This document shows positions 1 to 7,224 of a stretch of DNA of 64,000 nt, piece after piece. Below the pieces are notes generated by a model. The model ran no database searches. It was given only the letters and a program-made list of their open reading frames with translations, and was not told where the DNA came from. Location: assembly GCF_045446075.1 (NCBI RefSeq), contig NZ_JBJJBQ010000001.1, forward strand, positions 1 to 64,000, given 5' to 3'. The position numbers were made by a program, and so were the translations under genes. The DNA comes from Flavisericum labens (GTDB lineage: Bacteria; Bacteroidota; Bacteroidia; Flavobacteriales; Flavobacteriaceae). Within the stretch, counting starts at the first letter, position 1. The number at the start of each line of letters is the position of its first letter.

Positions 1-1
1 C

Positions 2-82
2 GGATCTATACAAGGCGGAATAACAAGTTGGTTTGTTGGTAAAGAAATGGAATATAAAAAAACGCACTACAACAATGTATAA
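2..82 (+). CDS. C-terminal end of an unidentified protein (5' partial)
   Basis: An open frame enters from the left edge and ends at TAA 80-82, giving 26 residues ending in THYNNV. The stop codon lies inside the left arm of the first structured repeat, as the next gene's stop does with the second repeat. That makes it the likely tail of another cassette-type gene. The product cannot be identified from this fragment, and the frame could be fortuitous. Confidence 0.35.
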   Translation, partial: GSIQGGITSWFVGKEMEYKKTHYNNV

Positions 83-197
83 CCGCAATTACGGCGGATT
101 CGACTGCGTCCGAATCCACTCGGAATTGCGAGCGTCAGTGCCAAACTGAAAATTAACGCATATTAACCCGTAACTGACGGTTATACGAGACCGTTAC
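69..197 (+). repeat. Cassette-type structured repeat A
   Basis: An imperfect inverted repeat of about 130 bases. The outer arms are ACAAC at 69-73 and GTT at 193-195. The next arms are GTATAACCG (left) and CGGTTATAC at 178-186. An inner hairpin pairs CGCAATT (84-90) with AATTGCG (124-130), and GGATTCG (96-102) with CGAATCC (111-117). Repeats B and C share this nested plan. It resembles an integron attC site, but the core does not match GTTRRRY exactly. Confidence 0.6.
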
Positions 198-211
198 CAC
201 ACATTTGAGAA

Positions 212-853
212 ATGACGCAATTTTTAGTTTTAATAGCAATATTTTTAGGAATTAGTTTAGTGCTGATTTTGACAAAATCTGACTTACCAAAATTGGAAAA
301 GGTTTTTAAACGAATTTCGTTTTATTCTTTAATTGGAATTTTAACCTGTGCTTTACTTTTGGTTTTTGACTTTAGAATTAAAGGAAAGTACACAACCACA
401 ATTATTGGACTGACTTTCTTAATCTCGACAATTATATTATTCGGATTGACTAAAAAAACTCGAACTAAAATATTAAGTGGAATTTTAACAATTCCTCTCG
501 TTATATTTGGAATTTCGAGTCTGATTTGGGAAATGCCTATTATCTTCTTCTATCTCTTAGCAATGCCATTTCATCCACCAAAAGCAAAATTTGAAATAGA
601 TAAAAAACACAATATAGAAGTCAGAGATGGTGGATTTATGGCGTGTGGAGAAAGTTTGTTTATTACAGAAAGTACCTTTCTTATTCTGGACAAAATAAAA
701 CACGTCGGAAATAACTTTTGCGTAACTGGAATTGATAAAATAGAAACTATAGAATTTAAAGAAAATAACGTGGAATTTTTAATCTATCACGATGGAAAAA
801 CTGAATTTGAAAATCCATATAAATATCAACCTGAAATAAAAAACGTGTGGTAA
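212..853 (+). CDS. Small multi-pass membrane protein, unknown function
   Basis: This 213-residue protein belongs to no family I recognise. About four hydrophobic segments fill roughly residues 1-120: one at the N-terminus, one near 38-52, one near 62-77 and one near 88-117. A soluble C-terminal half follows, with the patch GGFMACGES near residue 140. The start ATG 212 lies 19 bases after the GTT core of repeat A. The stop TAA (851-853) is part of the left arm of repeat B. A single gene tightly framed by two structured repeats is what a gene cassette looks like. I see no promoter of its own. Function unknown. Confidence 0.7.
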   Translation: MTQFLVLIAIFLGISLVLILTKSDLPKLEKVFKRISFYSLIGILTCALLLVFDFRIKGKYTTTIIGLTFLISTIILFGLTKKTRTKILSGILTIPLVIFGISSLIWEMPIIFFYLLAMPFHPPKAKFEIDKKHNIEVRDGGFMACGESLFITESTFLILDKIKHVGNNFCVTGIDKIETIEFKENNVEFLIYHDGKTEFENPYKYQPEIKNVW

Positions 854-977
854 CACCGTATATAATTTATTGCTAGTTCTAGCCTACTTACGAAAATCCT
901 CGCGGATTTTCTATTCGGTTTTTATTTGCTAAATTAGGTGCTTAAACCACGCAACAAACCATATACAATCACGTTGT
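850..977 (+). repeat. Cassette-type structured repeat B
   Basis: It has the same architecture as repeats A and C. The left arm reads TAACACCGTATAT and the right arm ATATACaatcACGTTGT (ending at 977). An inner TTGC/GCAA pair lies inside these. The apical hairpin is perfect: GAAAATCC (892-899), loop TCGC, GGATTTTC (904-911). The left arm contains the stop codon of the preceding gene. Confidence 0.6.
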
Positions 978-984
978 AAGTAAT

Positions 985-1449
985 TTGAGAAAAACGCTAA
1001 ACATACTGTTAATTCTGTCATTCGGACTTTTTTCTTGCAAGTCTGAAAAGAAATACTCGGACTATGACGAAACCGATTTTTATGAAGTTCAAGGAATTAT
1101 AAATTATGCAAATCCGACAAGTGACCCTTTCGACAGTACAATCGAAAAAAATGTGAGTTTTACCTATTTTTTAGACCGACCAAATCCAAAAACTGGAATC
1201 GAGAATAATTTGGAAATGTTTGAGGCTCAAAAAGGATATCCGCTAATCGTTCTTGTCCATAAAGATGATGAAAATATAAGTTTTTATGGTAGAGTTGGAA
1301 TTCTTGAAAACCTAAATAATAAGGAAAAAGATTTTCTTTCTAAACACATCGAAAAAGAAATGTCTAAGCTAAAGAAAAAGACACCTGAATATATTTATAA
1401 TGCACTAATAAAAGACTCTGTAAAAGAAAACACAACGGACAAAAAATAA
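985..1449 (+). CDS. Putative lipoprotein, unknown function
   Basis: The protein has 154 residues. The N-terminus MRKTLNILLILSFGLFSC is a lipoprotein signal with the lipobox LFSC, so Cys18 should be lipidated and the mature protein membrane-anchored. The rest is hydrophilic and ends in a lysine-rich tail. No known domain is evident. The start is TTG 985, only 12 bases from the GTT core of repeat B; no ATG gives the signal peptide. Its first bases (ATTTGAGAAA, 983-992) are identical to those just before the start of the previous gene (203-212). The gene lies between repeats B and C and looks like a second cassette. Confidence 0.65.
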   Translation: MRKTLNILLILSFGLFSCKSEKKYSDYDETDFYEVQGIINYANPTSDPFDSTIEKNVSFTYFLDRPNPKTGIENNLEMFEAQKGYPLIVLVHKDDENISFYGRVGILENLNNKEKDFLSKHIEKEMSKLKKKTPEYIYNALIKDSVKENTTDKK

Positions 1450-1460
1450 AAAAACTACTT

Positions 1461-1589
1461 ACAACACCGTATAAAAAAAATTGCTAGTTTTACCTAAACC
1501 AAAGTTAGTTGCTCGTTTGCTAGCTTCTGATTTTCCTTCGGAAAATCCTCGCACACAAACACGCAACTTTCCTTATACATCAACGTTGT
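1461..1589 (+). repeat. Cassette-type structured repeat C
   Basis: The left arm is ACAACACCGTATA (from 1461) and the right arm is TTATACatcaACGTTGT (ending 1589). TTGC and GCAAC pair inside these. The apical hairpin is perfect: GATTTTCC (1529-1536), loop TTC, GGAAAATC (1540-1547). It follows the lipoprotein gene by 11 bases. The IS3 element begins ten bases after its end. Confidence 0.6.
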
Positions 1590-1637
1590 GCTTCATTATG
1601 ACCCGTCCTGAATAAAGGCTACATAATTTTAAACATT

Positions 1638-2003
1638 ATGTACAAAAATGACAAAGTAATCAGACGGTATTCAGAACCTTTTAAACTGAAAATTCTGGAC
1701 GAACTAACAACCGGAAAACTTAACAAGTATCAACTAGGTAAAGCTTACGGTATTGCTCCTACCACCATTAACGAATGGATCAAGAAGTACAACCGTAAAG
1801 ACCTCATGAACACCAGAGTAACCGTGAAAACCAAAGACGAGATAACACGTATTAAAGAGCTTCAAAAAGAGATTGAACAACTTAAAAAACTGCTTTTAAA
1901 AAAGGATATGGACGCTCTTGTGGATGAGTCCTACCTAGAAGTAGCTGCAGAACAACTGGGATACAAATCTGTTCTTGAACTTAAAAAAAAACTAAATATT
2001 TAG
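1638..2003 (+). CDS. IS3-family transposase OrfA
   Basis: A 121-residue DNA-binding subunit. An N-terminal helix-turn-helix of the transposase_8 type (about residues 8-50; GKAYGIAPTTINEWIKKY is the recognition region) is followed by a leucine-zipper-like coiled coil (about 68-95). In IS3 elements OrfA binds the terminal repeats, and a -1 ribosomal frameshift fuses it to OrfB. The run of nine A followed by C at 1983-1992 near its end is a typical slippery site. The frame appears intact. Confidence 0.85.
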   Translation: MYKNDKVIRRYSEPFKLKILDELTTGKLNKYQLGKAYGIAPTTINEWIKKYNRKDLMNTRVTVKTKDEITRIKELQKEIEQLKKLLLKKDMDALVDESYLEVAAEQLGYKSVLELKKKLNI

Positions 2004-2860
2004 CCCTGGTAAAGGCCAAGGAAAAATCTAAGGGATTTACTTCTCTTTCAACTATAACAGCCTGTTTCGGACTAAAACGCGATGCTTACTACAAATTTAA
2101 ACGTAGAGAAGACAGCCGTATTGAAATTGAAAAAAAGGTTGTGGCCATAGTGAAAAACAGACGTAAATCCCTGCCCAGAGAGGGTGTGCGTAAGCTCGAA
2201 AAATCATTAAAGGACGAGTTTAATAGAGCTAACCTTAAAGTCGGCAGGGACACCTTATTTAATATCCTTAGAAAGCACAATATGCTTACGCTCAGAAAGA
2301 AATACAGTTCCAGAACAACCAATTCAATGCACAGGTTCTATAAGTACAAAAACATCATCAAAGACCTGGAAGTCACAAGACCCAACCAAGTTTGGGTAAG
2401 TGACATTACCTATATCAGAACCATAAAGGGGTTTTGTTACCTGGCGCTCATTACAGACATGCATTCCAGAAAGATTATCGGTTATGACCTTAGTGATAGC
2501 CTGGAACTCAAAGGATGCGTCAGAGCGCTTAATAAAGCCATTTACCAAGCTAAAGATATTGACGGACTTATCCATCATTCTGACAGGGGCATACAGTATT
2601 GCAGCAATGTATACACACAAATTCTCAAAAGAAATAAGATAGATATCAGTATGACAGAAGAAAACCATTGTTATGAAAATGCCATGGCAGAACGTGTAAA
2701 CGGCATCTTGAAAGATGAATTTTATCTTGACCAGACCTTTGATAATGTGGCACACGCGAAAAGAGCTACAAAAAATGCAATTAATTTATACAACGAAATA
2801 AGATTACATTTATCTTTAGACTTTAAAACACCTAATATGGTATATAAATTAACAGCGTAA
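1985..2860 (+). CDS. IS3-family transposase OrfB, DDE integrase (made by -1 frameshift)
   Basis: The frame is open from just after TAA 1982-1984 to the stop at 2858-2860, in the -1 frame relative to OrfA. It is most likely expressed as an OrfAB fusion through slippage on the A9C run; an internal GTG at 2141 would give only a short form. The order is an HTH_21-like region, then an rve integrase core. All three catalytic acids are visible in VWVSDITYIRT, HHSDRGIQYCS and ENAMAERVNGILKDE. No frameshift or premature stop breaks the core, so the element may be active. Confidence 0.85.
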   Translation, partial: KKTKYLALVKAKEKSKGFTSLSTITACFGLKRDAYYKFKRREDSRIEIEKKVVAIVKNRRKSLPREGVRKLEKSLKDEFNRANLKVGRDTLFNILRKHNMLTLRKKYSSRTTNSMHRFYKYKNIIKDLEVTRPNQVWVSDITYIRTIKGFCYLALITDMHSRKIIGYDLSDSLELKGCVRALNKAIYQAKDIDGLIHHSDRGIQYCSNVYTQILKRNKIDISMTEENHCYENAMAERVNGILKDEFYLDQTFDNVAHAKRATKNAINLYNEIRLHLSLDFKTPNMVYKLTA

Positions 2861-2918
2861 ATCAATTTTTAACCTGTAGCCATATTTCAGGACAAGACAT
2901 TTACGAAACATAGTCTAA

Positions 2919-3323
2919 ATGGAAATAACCAATCAATTTGATATAAAAAAATACTACAAAATTTTCGGATATATAAATCTGATTTTCAGTATTTTACTTG
3001 TTATTTTTTTAACTGATATTGAAATTAAAGAAAGGATTTTTGCTCTAATAGCAATTAATGTCGGATATCATATGCTCTATTTATTTTTTTCAAGTCTTTC
3101 AAAGGACTCGACTCGAATGAGCAATAATTTTAATAAAGTTATGGGAACTGGAATGTTAAAACTTTTCGCAATATTTGGAATCATATCTTCATTCACAATA
3201 ATTTACTTTTTTATTACAAAGGCTATTTCTGAAAAAGAATATTTTGGCTTGTTTGGAATATGTATTCCCATCGGACTTTTTCTCGGAGCTTATAAATTAT
3301 GGACTGATTTAAATAATGAATAA
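2919..3323 (+). CDS. Small membrane protein, unknown function
   Basis: This 134-residue protein has four predicted membrane segments (about residues 16-31, 42-58, 79-99 and 108-126). I recognise no family. ATG 2919 lies 20 bases after the right end of the IS3 element. If the element is removed, the gene starts about 30 bases after the core of repeat C, so it looks like a third cassette gene whose leader the insertion sequence split. Beyond the stop, TTTTACAAC at 3330-3338 resembles the left arm of another repeat, but no right arm is recognisable. Transcription may now depend on the insertion sequence. Confidence 0.6.
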   Translation: MEITNQFDIKKYYKIFGYINLIFSILLVIFLTDIEIKERIFALIAINVGYHMLYLFFSSLSKDSTRMSNNFNKVMGTGMLKLFAIFGIISSFTIIYFFITKAISEKEYFGLFGICIPIGLFLGAYKLWTDLNNE

Positions 3324-3402
3324 AAAAACGTTTTACAACAAAGAACTGAGTTGAAAACAACTTAACTACCCCATACAATTAAGTCGGGCATATTAATATA
3401 CA

Positions 3403-3768
3403 ATGGAAGAAGATGAAATTAGATTACTAGAAGAATATTTAGCTCATCAAATGCTACAACTTAGCGTTAGGTTTTATATTATTAATAAAGCTAGTAAACA
3501 ATTTAAATTACCCAAAGACCTAGTAAGGTCGCAATATTTTAAGGTTAGAACACAAATAGGAAAGAAAGCGCTTAAAAGAGCTTTGATATACCTTATAATA
3601 GGCTCTATGACCTTGTTTATTGGAATTAGAGGAACTTTTGGTGTTTCTAGTAAAGTTCTTCTATGGGGTGCCTTATTGGTAGGTTCAGGCAGCGTAATAA
3701 CTTCCCTCGGACTTTTTATTCTAAGTTTAAAAGGATATATGTCATTCCAAATGAGAAAGACGATGTGA
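3403..3768 (+). CDS. Hypothetical protein with two C-terminal membrane segments
   Basis: This 121-residue protein is not one I recognise. The N-terminal 65 residues are charged and helical, with a basic stretch around KKALKRALIY. Two hydrophobic segments follow at about residues 63-80 and 85-110, and the tail is short and basic. ATG 3403 is followed by MEEDEIRLLEEYLAHQ. It sits between the cassette-like region and the decayed tRNA, so it may be accessory DNA too. Confidence 0.55.
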   Translation: MEEDEIRLLEEYLAHQMLQLSVRFYIINKASKQFKLPKDLVRSQYFKVRTQIGKKALKRALIYLIIGSMTLFIGIRGTFGVSSKVLLWGALLVGSGSVITSLGLFILSLKGYMSFQMRKTM

Positions 3769-3840
3769 TAAAACCCAACGCCATACCTTATCACCAATAA
3801 TTATTGAAAATTAAAATCTCTTGAAAACCCTATTATTAAA

Positions 3841-3910
3841 GGGATTGGAATAAATGAGAGAAACGACCCGACTACTAGTTAAGCACTCTAGCCAACTGAG
3901 TTACATCCCC
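3841..3910 (-). pseudogene. Decayed tRNA gene (5' half recognisable)
   Basis: On the minus strand from 3910 the sequence begins GGGGATGTAACTCAGTTGG. This is a normal acceptor 5' strand, the TA linker and the D-arm start, followed by CTAGAGT. The anticodon stem (CTTAA opposite TCGGG) no longer pairs. The T arm survives only as TTCCAATCCC, and the acceptor 3' strand CATCCCC is missing. It resembles a tRNA whose 3' half was lost, which is common where islands integrate. The identity cannot be assigned. Confidence 0.5.
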
Positions 3911-3916
3911 ATTAAA

Positions 3917-4717
3917 TTATTTTAATCCGCTTAATACCAATACTGGTATATCGCTATGAAAATCTTTTTTCAAAATCGTGTTTTTTTCCCATTTCTTGGT
4001 AAAAAAACCACGCTTTCTTCTAACTACACATAACATATCCGGATTGTGCGACTCAAAATGACGCAACACTCCTTGGTATGTCGTGGGGCTTTCGGTTTTT
4101 GTAATATTGTTAACCAAGGTTTTTAAATCTTTGTTAAGCTTAAAATCATCTGCATTGTAAAAAGGTGTTTTCACCAATAACAAATCCACCGAAGATTGAA
4201 ACCTTTCCCTTATCGCGCTTAATGGTCCCAAAGCATTTTTCTTTTTTATAATAGCCGATTTTACTGCCATTAAAATGCTTATTGGAGCAGAAAACACGTA
4301 ACCTTCGGGGACAATAAGTGCCGGAACCTGCATTTGCTTGATAATTTTACCAGATGTTTTTCCTAAATAAACTTCGTCTTTTATCGAGTTTGTTCTGGGT
4401 TCAACCAAAACCAAATCTACATTGGCCACTTTACAAGCCAATTCTAAAGTATCAATTAACTTTCCTTTTAAAACTTTAACCGTTACGTCAACATTTTTGG
4501 TATCAATTTGAGACATTAAAGAGTTTAAAAACTGTATGCTTTCACGCTCAATGATGTTATCAACCTTTATCATGGTTCCAGCCTTGGTGTACACATTATA
4601 AACCTGCACCACAAAAAGTTTTGCTCCAAAAGCTTCAGCAAAATCTACAGCATACTGCAAATGGCTAACTGCATTTTTTGACGACCCTACGGGAACTAAA
4701 ATATTCTTCATACTCAT
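3917..4717 (-). CDS. Universal stress protein (UspA family, tandem form)
   Basis: The 266 residues match the length of a tandem two-domain Usp. The first domain starts MKNILVPVGSSKNAVSHLQYAVDFAEAFGAKLFVVQV (the opening strand and helix of the fold). It ends with LGKTSGKIIKQMQVPALIVPEG, close to the G-x2-G-x9-G-(S/T) nucleotide-binding signature but without a clear match. The second half is more divergent and ends FHSDIPVLVLSGL. These are soluble stress or energy sensors, and the partner is unknown. It is transcribed away from the MATE gene and has its own -7 box at 4750-4757. Confidence 0.85.
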   Translation of the reverse strand: MSMKNILVPVGSSKNAVSHLQYAVDFAEAFGAKLFVVQVYNVYTKAGTMIKVDNIIERESIQFLNSLMSQIDTKNVDVTVKVLKGKLIDTLELACKVANVDLVLVEPRTNSIKDEVYLGKTSGKIIKQMQVPALIVPEGYVFSAPISILMAVKSAIIKKKNALGPLSAIRERFQSSVDLLLVKTPFYNADDFKLNKDLKTLVNNITKTESPTTYQGVLRHFESHNPDMLCVVRRKRGFFTKKWEKNTILKKDFHSDIPVLVLSGLK

Positions 4718-4749
4718 AGATTAATACTGAAAATACAATAACTTCGCTG

Positions 4750-4757
4750 CAAAAGTA
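4750..4757 (-). promoter_or_regulatory. -7 promoter box for the UspA gene
   Basis: The minus strand reads TACTTTTG, a match to TAnnTTTG. A TTTG -33 element lies 18 bases upstream. The start codon is 32 bases downstream. Confidence 0.5.
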
Positions 4758-4789
4758 ATACATTTTGATTATTTGCAAAGCGGACAATG

Positions 4790-4797
4790 TAGATTTG
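4790..4797 (+). promoter_or_regulatory. -7 promoter box for the MATE transporter gene
   Basis: TAGATTTG matches TAnnTTTG, with TTTG at 4764-4767 as a possible -33 element. The box lies downstream of the first in-frame TTG (4765), which argues that translation starts at ATG 4846. Confidence 0.5.
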
Positions 4798-4845
4798 CTT
4801 TTATTTTTCAACAAAATTTATGGTTTAAAATCCCCTTTTGATTCT

Positions 4846-6180
4846 ATGAGCATAGACATCAGTTTAAAACACATAAACAAATTAGCTATCCCAGCACTTA
4901 TTGCCGGAATCTCTGAGCCCATTTTATCGCTAACCGATGCCGCCATTGTAGGCAACATTGATTTGCACGCCACCGAATCATTAGCTGCTGTGGGTATCGT
5001 TTCAACATTTTTATCAATGCTTATTTGGGTGTTGGGACAAACAAGAAGTGCTATTTCGTCCATTGTATCACAATATGTTGGTGCCAACAAACTGGACAAT
5101 ATTAAAAACCTGCCTGCACAGGCCATTTTAATTATTACTTCTTTAAGCTTCCTTATTATTGCTTCAACCTATCCATTTGCTGAGTTTATTTTCAAACTTT
5201 ACAACGCTTCCAATGTTATTTTAGATTACACCGTCATTTATTATAAAATAAGAGTCTTGGGATTTCCGTTTACCCTATTTACCATTGCTGTTTTTGGGGC
5301 TTTTAGAGGATTACAAAACACCTATCACCCCATGATAATTGCCATTATTGGGGCGGCTTCCAACATTGTATTAGATGTTATTTTGGTTTACGGCATTGAA
5401 GGCTACATTACCCCAATGAATATTGAAGGAGCTGCCTATGCGAGCGTTTTAGCTCAAATTTTAATGGCGATTTTATCCGCTTACTTTTTGCTAAAAAAAA
5501 CGGTTATTCCGTTAAGGGTGAGCTTTCCGTTCAATCCAGAAATCAGGCGCTTTATCTTTATGATTCTCAATCTGTTTGTCCGAACAGTGGCACTTAACGT
5601 TACCTTGTATTATGCCAGTGCTTTCGCTACAAGTTATGGACCCAGCTATATTGCGGCCTATACCATTGCTATTAACTTATGGTTTCTTGGTGCTTTTGTA
5701 ATTGATGGCTATGCTGGTGCAGGAAATATTCTATCGGGTAAATTATTTGGTGCCGAAGCCTACAAAACCTTAATTCAACTAAGCAATAAACTGATTAAAT
5801 ATGGACTTGTCATAGGTATTATTCTAGGTCTGGTAGGTGCTATTTTTTATTACCCCATCGGACGTATCTTTACCAAAGAACCCGAAGTATTAAATGCCTT
5901 TTACAACATCTTCTGGATAATCTTGGCCATGCAGCCGCTTTGTACTTTAGCCTTTATTTTTGATGGCATTTTTAAAGGTCTAGGCAAAATGAAATACCTC
6001 AGAAACGTATTGTTATTTTCTACCTTCATCATATTTGTTCCCATTTTATTTGGGCTGGATAGTTTGGGCTATAAACTACACGCCATATTTATTGCCATGA
6101 CCTTTTGGATGTTGGCTCGAGGCATTCCCTTAATTGTGAAATTCCGGCAGACCTTTTTACCATTGGGAGAAAAACAATAA
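4846..6180 (+). CDS. MATE family multidrug/Na+ antiporter (DinF-like)
   Basis: The protein has 444 residues from ATG 4846. The opening MSIDISLKHINKLAIPALIAGISEPILSLTDAAIVG is typical of DinF-type MATE exporters (first helix and the loop before helix two). Twelve hydrophobic segments continue to the C-terminus. The frame could be extended to TTG 4765, but those 27 residues do not resemble the family and lie upstream of the -7 box. MATE proteins export cationic drugs or other organic compounds across the inner membrane, driven by Na+ or H+. The substrate is unknown. The stop codon overlaps the promoter of the next genes. Confidence 0.88.
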   Translation: MSIDISLKHINKLAIPALIAGISEPILSLTDAAIVGNIDLHATESLAAVGIVSTFLSMLIWVLGQTRSAISSIVSQYVGANKLDNIKNLPAQAILIITSLSFLIIASTYPFAEFIFKLYNASNVILDYTVIYYKIRVLGFPFTLFTIAVFGAFRGLQNTYHPMIIAIIGAASNIVLDVILVYGIEGYITPMNIEGAAYASVLAQILMAILSAYFLLKKTVIPLRVSFPFNPEIRRFIFMILNLFVRTVALNVTLYYASAFATSYGPSYIAAYTIAINLWFLGAFVIDGYAGAGNILSGKLFGAEAYKTLIQLSNKLIKYGLVIGIILGLVGAIFYYPIGRIFTKEPEVLNAFYNIFWIILAMQPLCTLAFIFDGIFKGLGKMKYLRNVLLFSTFIIFVPILFGLDSLGYKLHAIFIAMTFWMLARGIPLIVKFRQTFLPLGEKQ

Positions 6181-6185
6181 CTTTG
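6178..6185 (+). promoter_or_regulatory. -7 promoter box overlapping the MATE stop codon
   Basis: TAACTTTG is a perfect TAnnTTTG match whose first three bases are the MATE stop codon. It lies 18 bases before ATG 6204, so the two small membrane proteins can be transcribed independently of the transporter. Confidence 0.5.
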
Positions 6186-6203
6186 CCATTAAACGTAACT
6201 ATA

Positions 6204-6380
6204 ATGTTTTTAACTACTGTCGCGCAAGATATCGACGCCATAAAAGAAAAAATAGCCAGTGCTCCAGATAAAGGTTACGAAATTGGCGTTTTTATTGGCA
6301 CTATATTACCTTTTATCGTTTTAGTGGTAATTGCTTACCTCATTTACAGATACAACAAGAATAAAATAAATAAAGAATAA
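6204..6380 (+). CDS. Small single-span membrane protein (58 residues)
   Basis: The protein starts MFLTTVAQDIDAIKEKIA. A short acidic-basic N-terminal stretch is followed by one hydrophobic span (about residues 26-47, IGVFIGTILPFIVLVVIAYLIY) and a basic tail ending KINKE. The open frame runs back to 6105 inside the MATE gene, but ATG 6204 follows the -7 box at 6178-6185 and is the sensible start. I recognise no family. The stop overlaps the start of an even smaller membrane ORF (TAATG), so the two are probably co-translated. Confidence 0.6.
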   Translation: MFLTTVAQDIDAIKEKIASAPDKGYEIGVFIGTILPFIVLVVIAYLIYRYNKNKINKE

Positions 6381-6460
6381 TGGGCAACAGACTTTTTCTA
6401 ATTTTAGCCATAGTTTTAATCATCATTTACTTTTACAACCGAAACAGAGGCCGTAGATAA
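6380..6460 (+). CDS. Putative 26-residue membrane microprotein
   Basis: ATG 6380-6382 overlaps the preceding stop codon by one base (TAATG), suggesting coupled translation. The 26 residues consist of MGNR, a fully hydrophobic span (LFLILAIVLIIIYFY) and a basic tail NRNRGRR ending at TAA 6460. A polar start, one span and a positive tail are what small membrane proteins show. The next gene on the other strand begins 11 bases beyond. No homolog is recognised, and expression is an inference. Confidence 0.45.
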   Translation: MGNRLFLILAIVLIIIYFYNRNRGRR

Positions 6461-6471
6461 ACCAAATAAAA

Positions 6472-7113
6472 CTACCTTGTTTTTAGCCAACCTGTAATAC
6501 TTAAACGTTTCGTATTTACGGGCTTTACTTCGTGTTCAATAACTTGGCTTTCAAAAATTACGATTCTTCCAGGAAAGGGATAAATAACCTCTTCCTTCTC
6601 TTCACCATTTTCATTAAGATAAAGCACCAGTTCGCCACCATTTTCGGGCAACCAATCTTCTTCATTTAAATAACAAACAAATGATAGTTTTCGCCTATCG
6701 TCGTTCTGAAATGTATCGATATGTCGCTTATAAAATGTTCCTGAAGGATATATAGCATAGTGAAATTCCTTGTGTAAAATCCCTAAAAAGCAAGTGCGGT
6801 TTAAATACGCCACCAAATCATTTATTTTAGTAAAAAATAACTGTTCGGTAGTATTGGCTTTGCTCTCATCCATCCACAAAATTAAATCGCCACGAATTGA
6901 TTTTACAATGGTTTCATTAACCCGATTACCAATAGCCGCTTTTTTAAAGGCATCTACTTCATGTTTTTTAAGCAACATTTGCCTTAGCTGCATAACCTCA
7001 TCGGGAGTGAAGAAATTCTCAACAATACTAAACTGATTTTTCCCTATGTTGGCAATAATCTGCTCATAAATAGGGTTTTCCTCAAAATCAATAGACTCAA
7101 AGAGATGATTCAT
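6472..7113 (-). CDS. 2OG-Fe(II) dioxygenase, prolyl-4-hydroxylase-like
   Basis: The 213-residue protein carries the double-stranded beta-helix iron site of the 2OG-Fe(II) superfamily: H131 and D133 (HID), H194 (VIEHEV) and R203, which would bind the 2-oxoglutarate carboxylate (TKRLSITGW). The arrangement resembles SM-20/EGL-9-type prolyl hydroxylases, where SGTFYKRHIDTF and the LSFVCYLN strand are characteristic. It should hydroxylate a protein or small substrate using O2, Fe(II) and 2-oxoglutarate; the target is unknown. It has its own -7 box at 7160-7167 and is divergent from queD. Confidence 0.85.
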   Translation of the reverse strand: MNHLFESIDFEENPIYEQIIANIGKNQFSIVENFFTPDEVMQLRQMLLKKHEVDAFKKAAIGNRVNETIVKSIRGDLILWMDESKANTTEQLFFTKINDLVAYLNRTCFLGILHKEFHYAIYPSGTFYKRHIDTFQNDDRRKLSFVCYLNEEDWLPENGGELVLYLNENGEEKEEVIYPFPGRIVIFESQVIEHEVKPVNTKRLSITGWLKTR

Positions 7114-7159
7114 AAATCATTAACAAAATAAGCCCTATCTGTAGTTAAATAAAAGCGAG

Positions 7160-7167
7160 CAAATGTA
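7160..7167 (-). promoter_or_regulatory. -7 promoter box for the dioxygenase gene
   Basis: The minus strand reads TACATTTG, a perfect TAnnTTTG match, about 46 bases before the start codon at 7113. Confidence 0.45.
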
Positions 7168-7198
7168 ATCTAAAAATCGGTTGGTAAAACAAAATCAA

Positions 7199-7206
7199 TA
7201 TCTTTG
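7199..7206 (+). promoter_or_regulatory. -7 promoter box for queD
   Basis: TATCTTTG matches TAnnTTTG. It overlaps the in-frame TTG at 7204 and lies 18 bases before ATG 7225, so ATG 7225 is the better start. Confidence 0.5.
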
Positions 7207-7224
7207 CAACATAATTCTTTCTCC

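Larger units (their letters stand above)
1599..2899 (+). mobile_element. IS3-family insertion sequence, apparently complete
   Basis: About 1.3 kb, bounded by imperfect 25-base terminal inverted repeats. The left is 1599-1623 (TGACCCGTCCTGAAT...) and the right is 2875-2899, which reads TGTCTTGTCCTGAAA inward. Both share GTCCTGAA and GGCTACA. Inside are orfA and orfB in the standard IS3 arrangement, with orfB in the -1 frame. No convincing target duplication is visible (TTA left, TTT right, with TTTA possible if the end shifts by one base). The element lies in the 5' leader of what looks like the third cassette gene. Confidence 0.85.

Noticed and set aside
2324..2755. 143-codon frame on the minus strand opposite orfB
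   Set aside because: It is a shadow of the transposase gene and has no motif or promoter of its own.
4765..4845. Upstream TTG start for the MATE gene
   Set aside because: The added 27 residues do not look like the family, and the -7 box at 4790-4797 lies downstream of that start.
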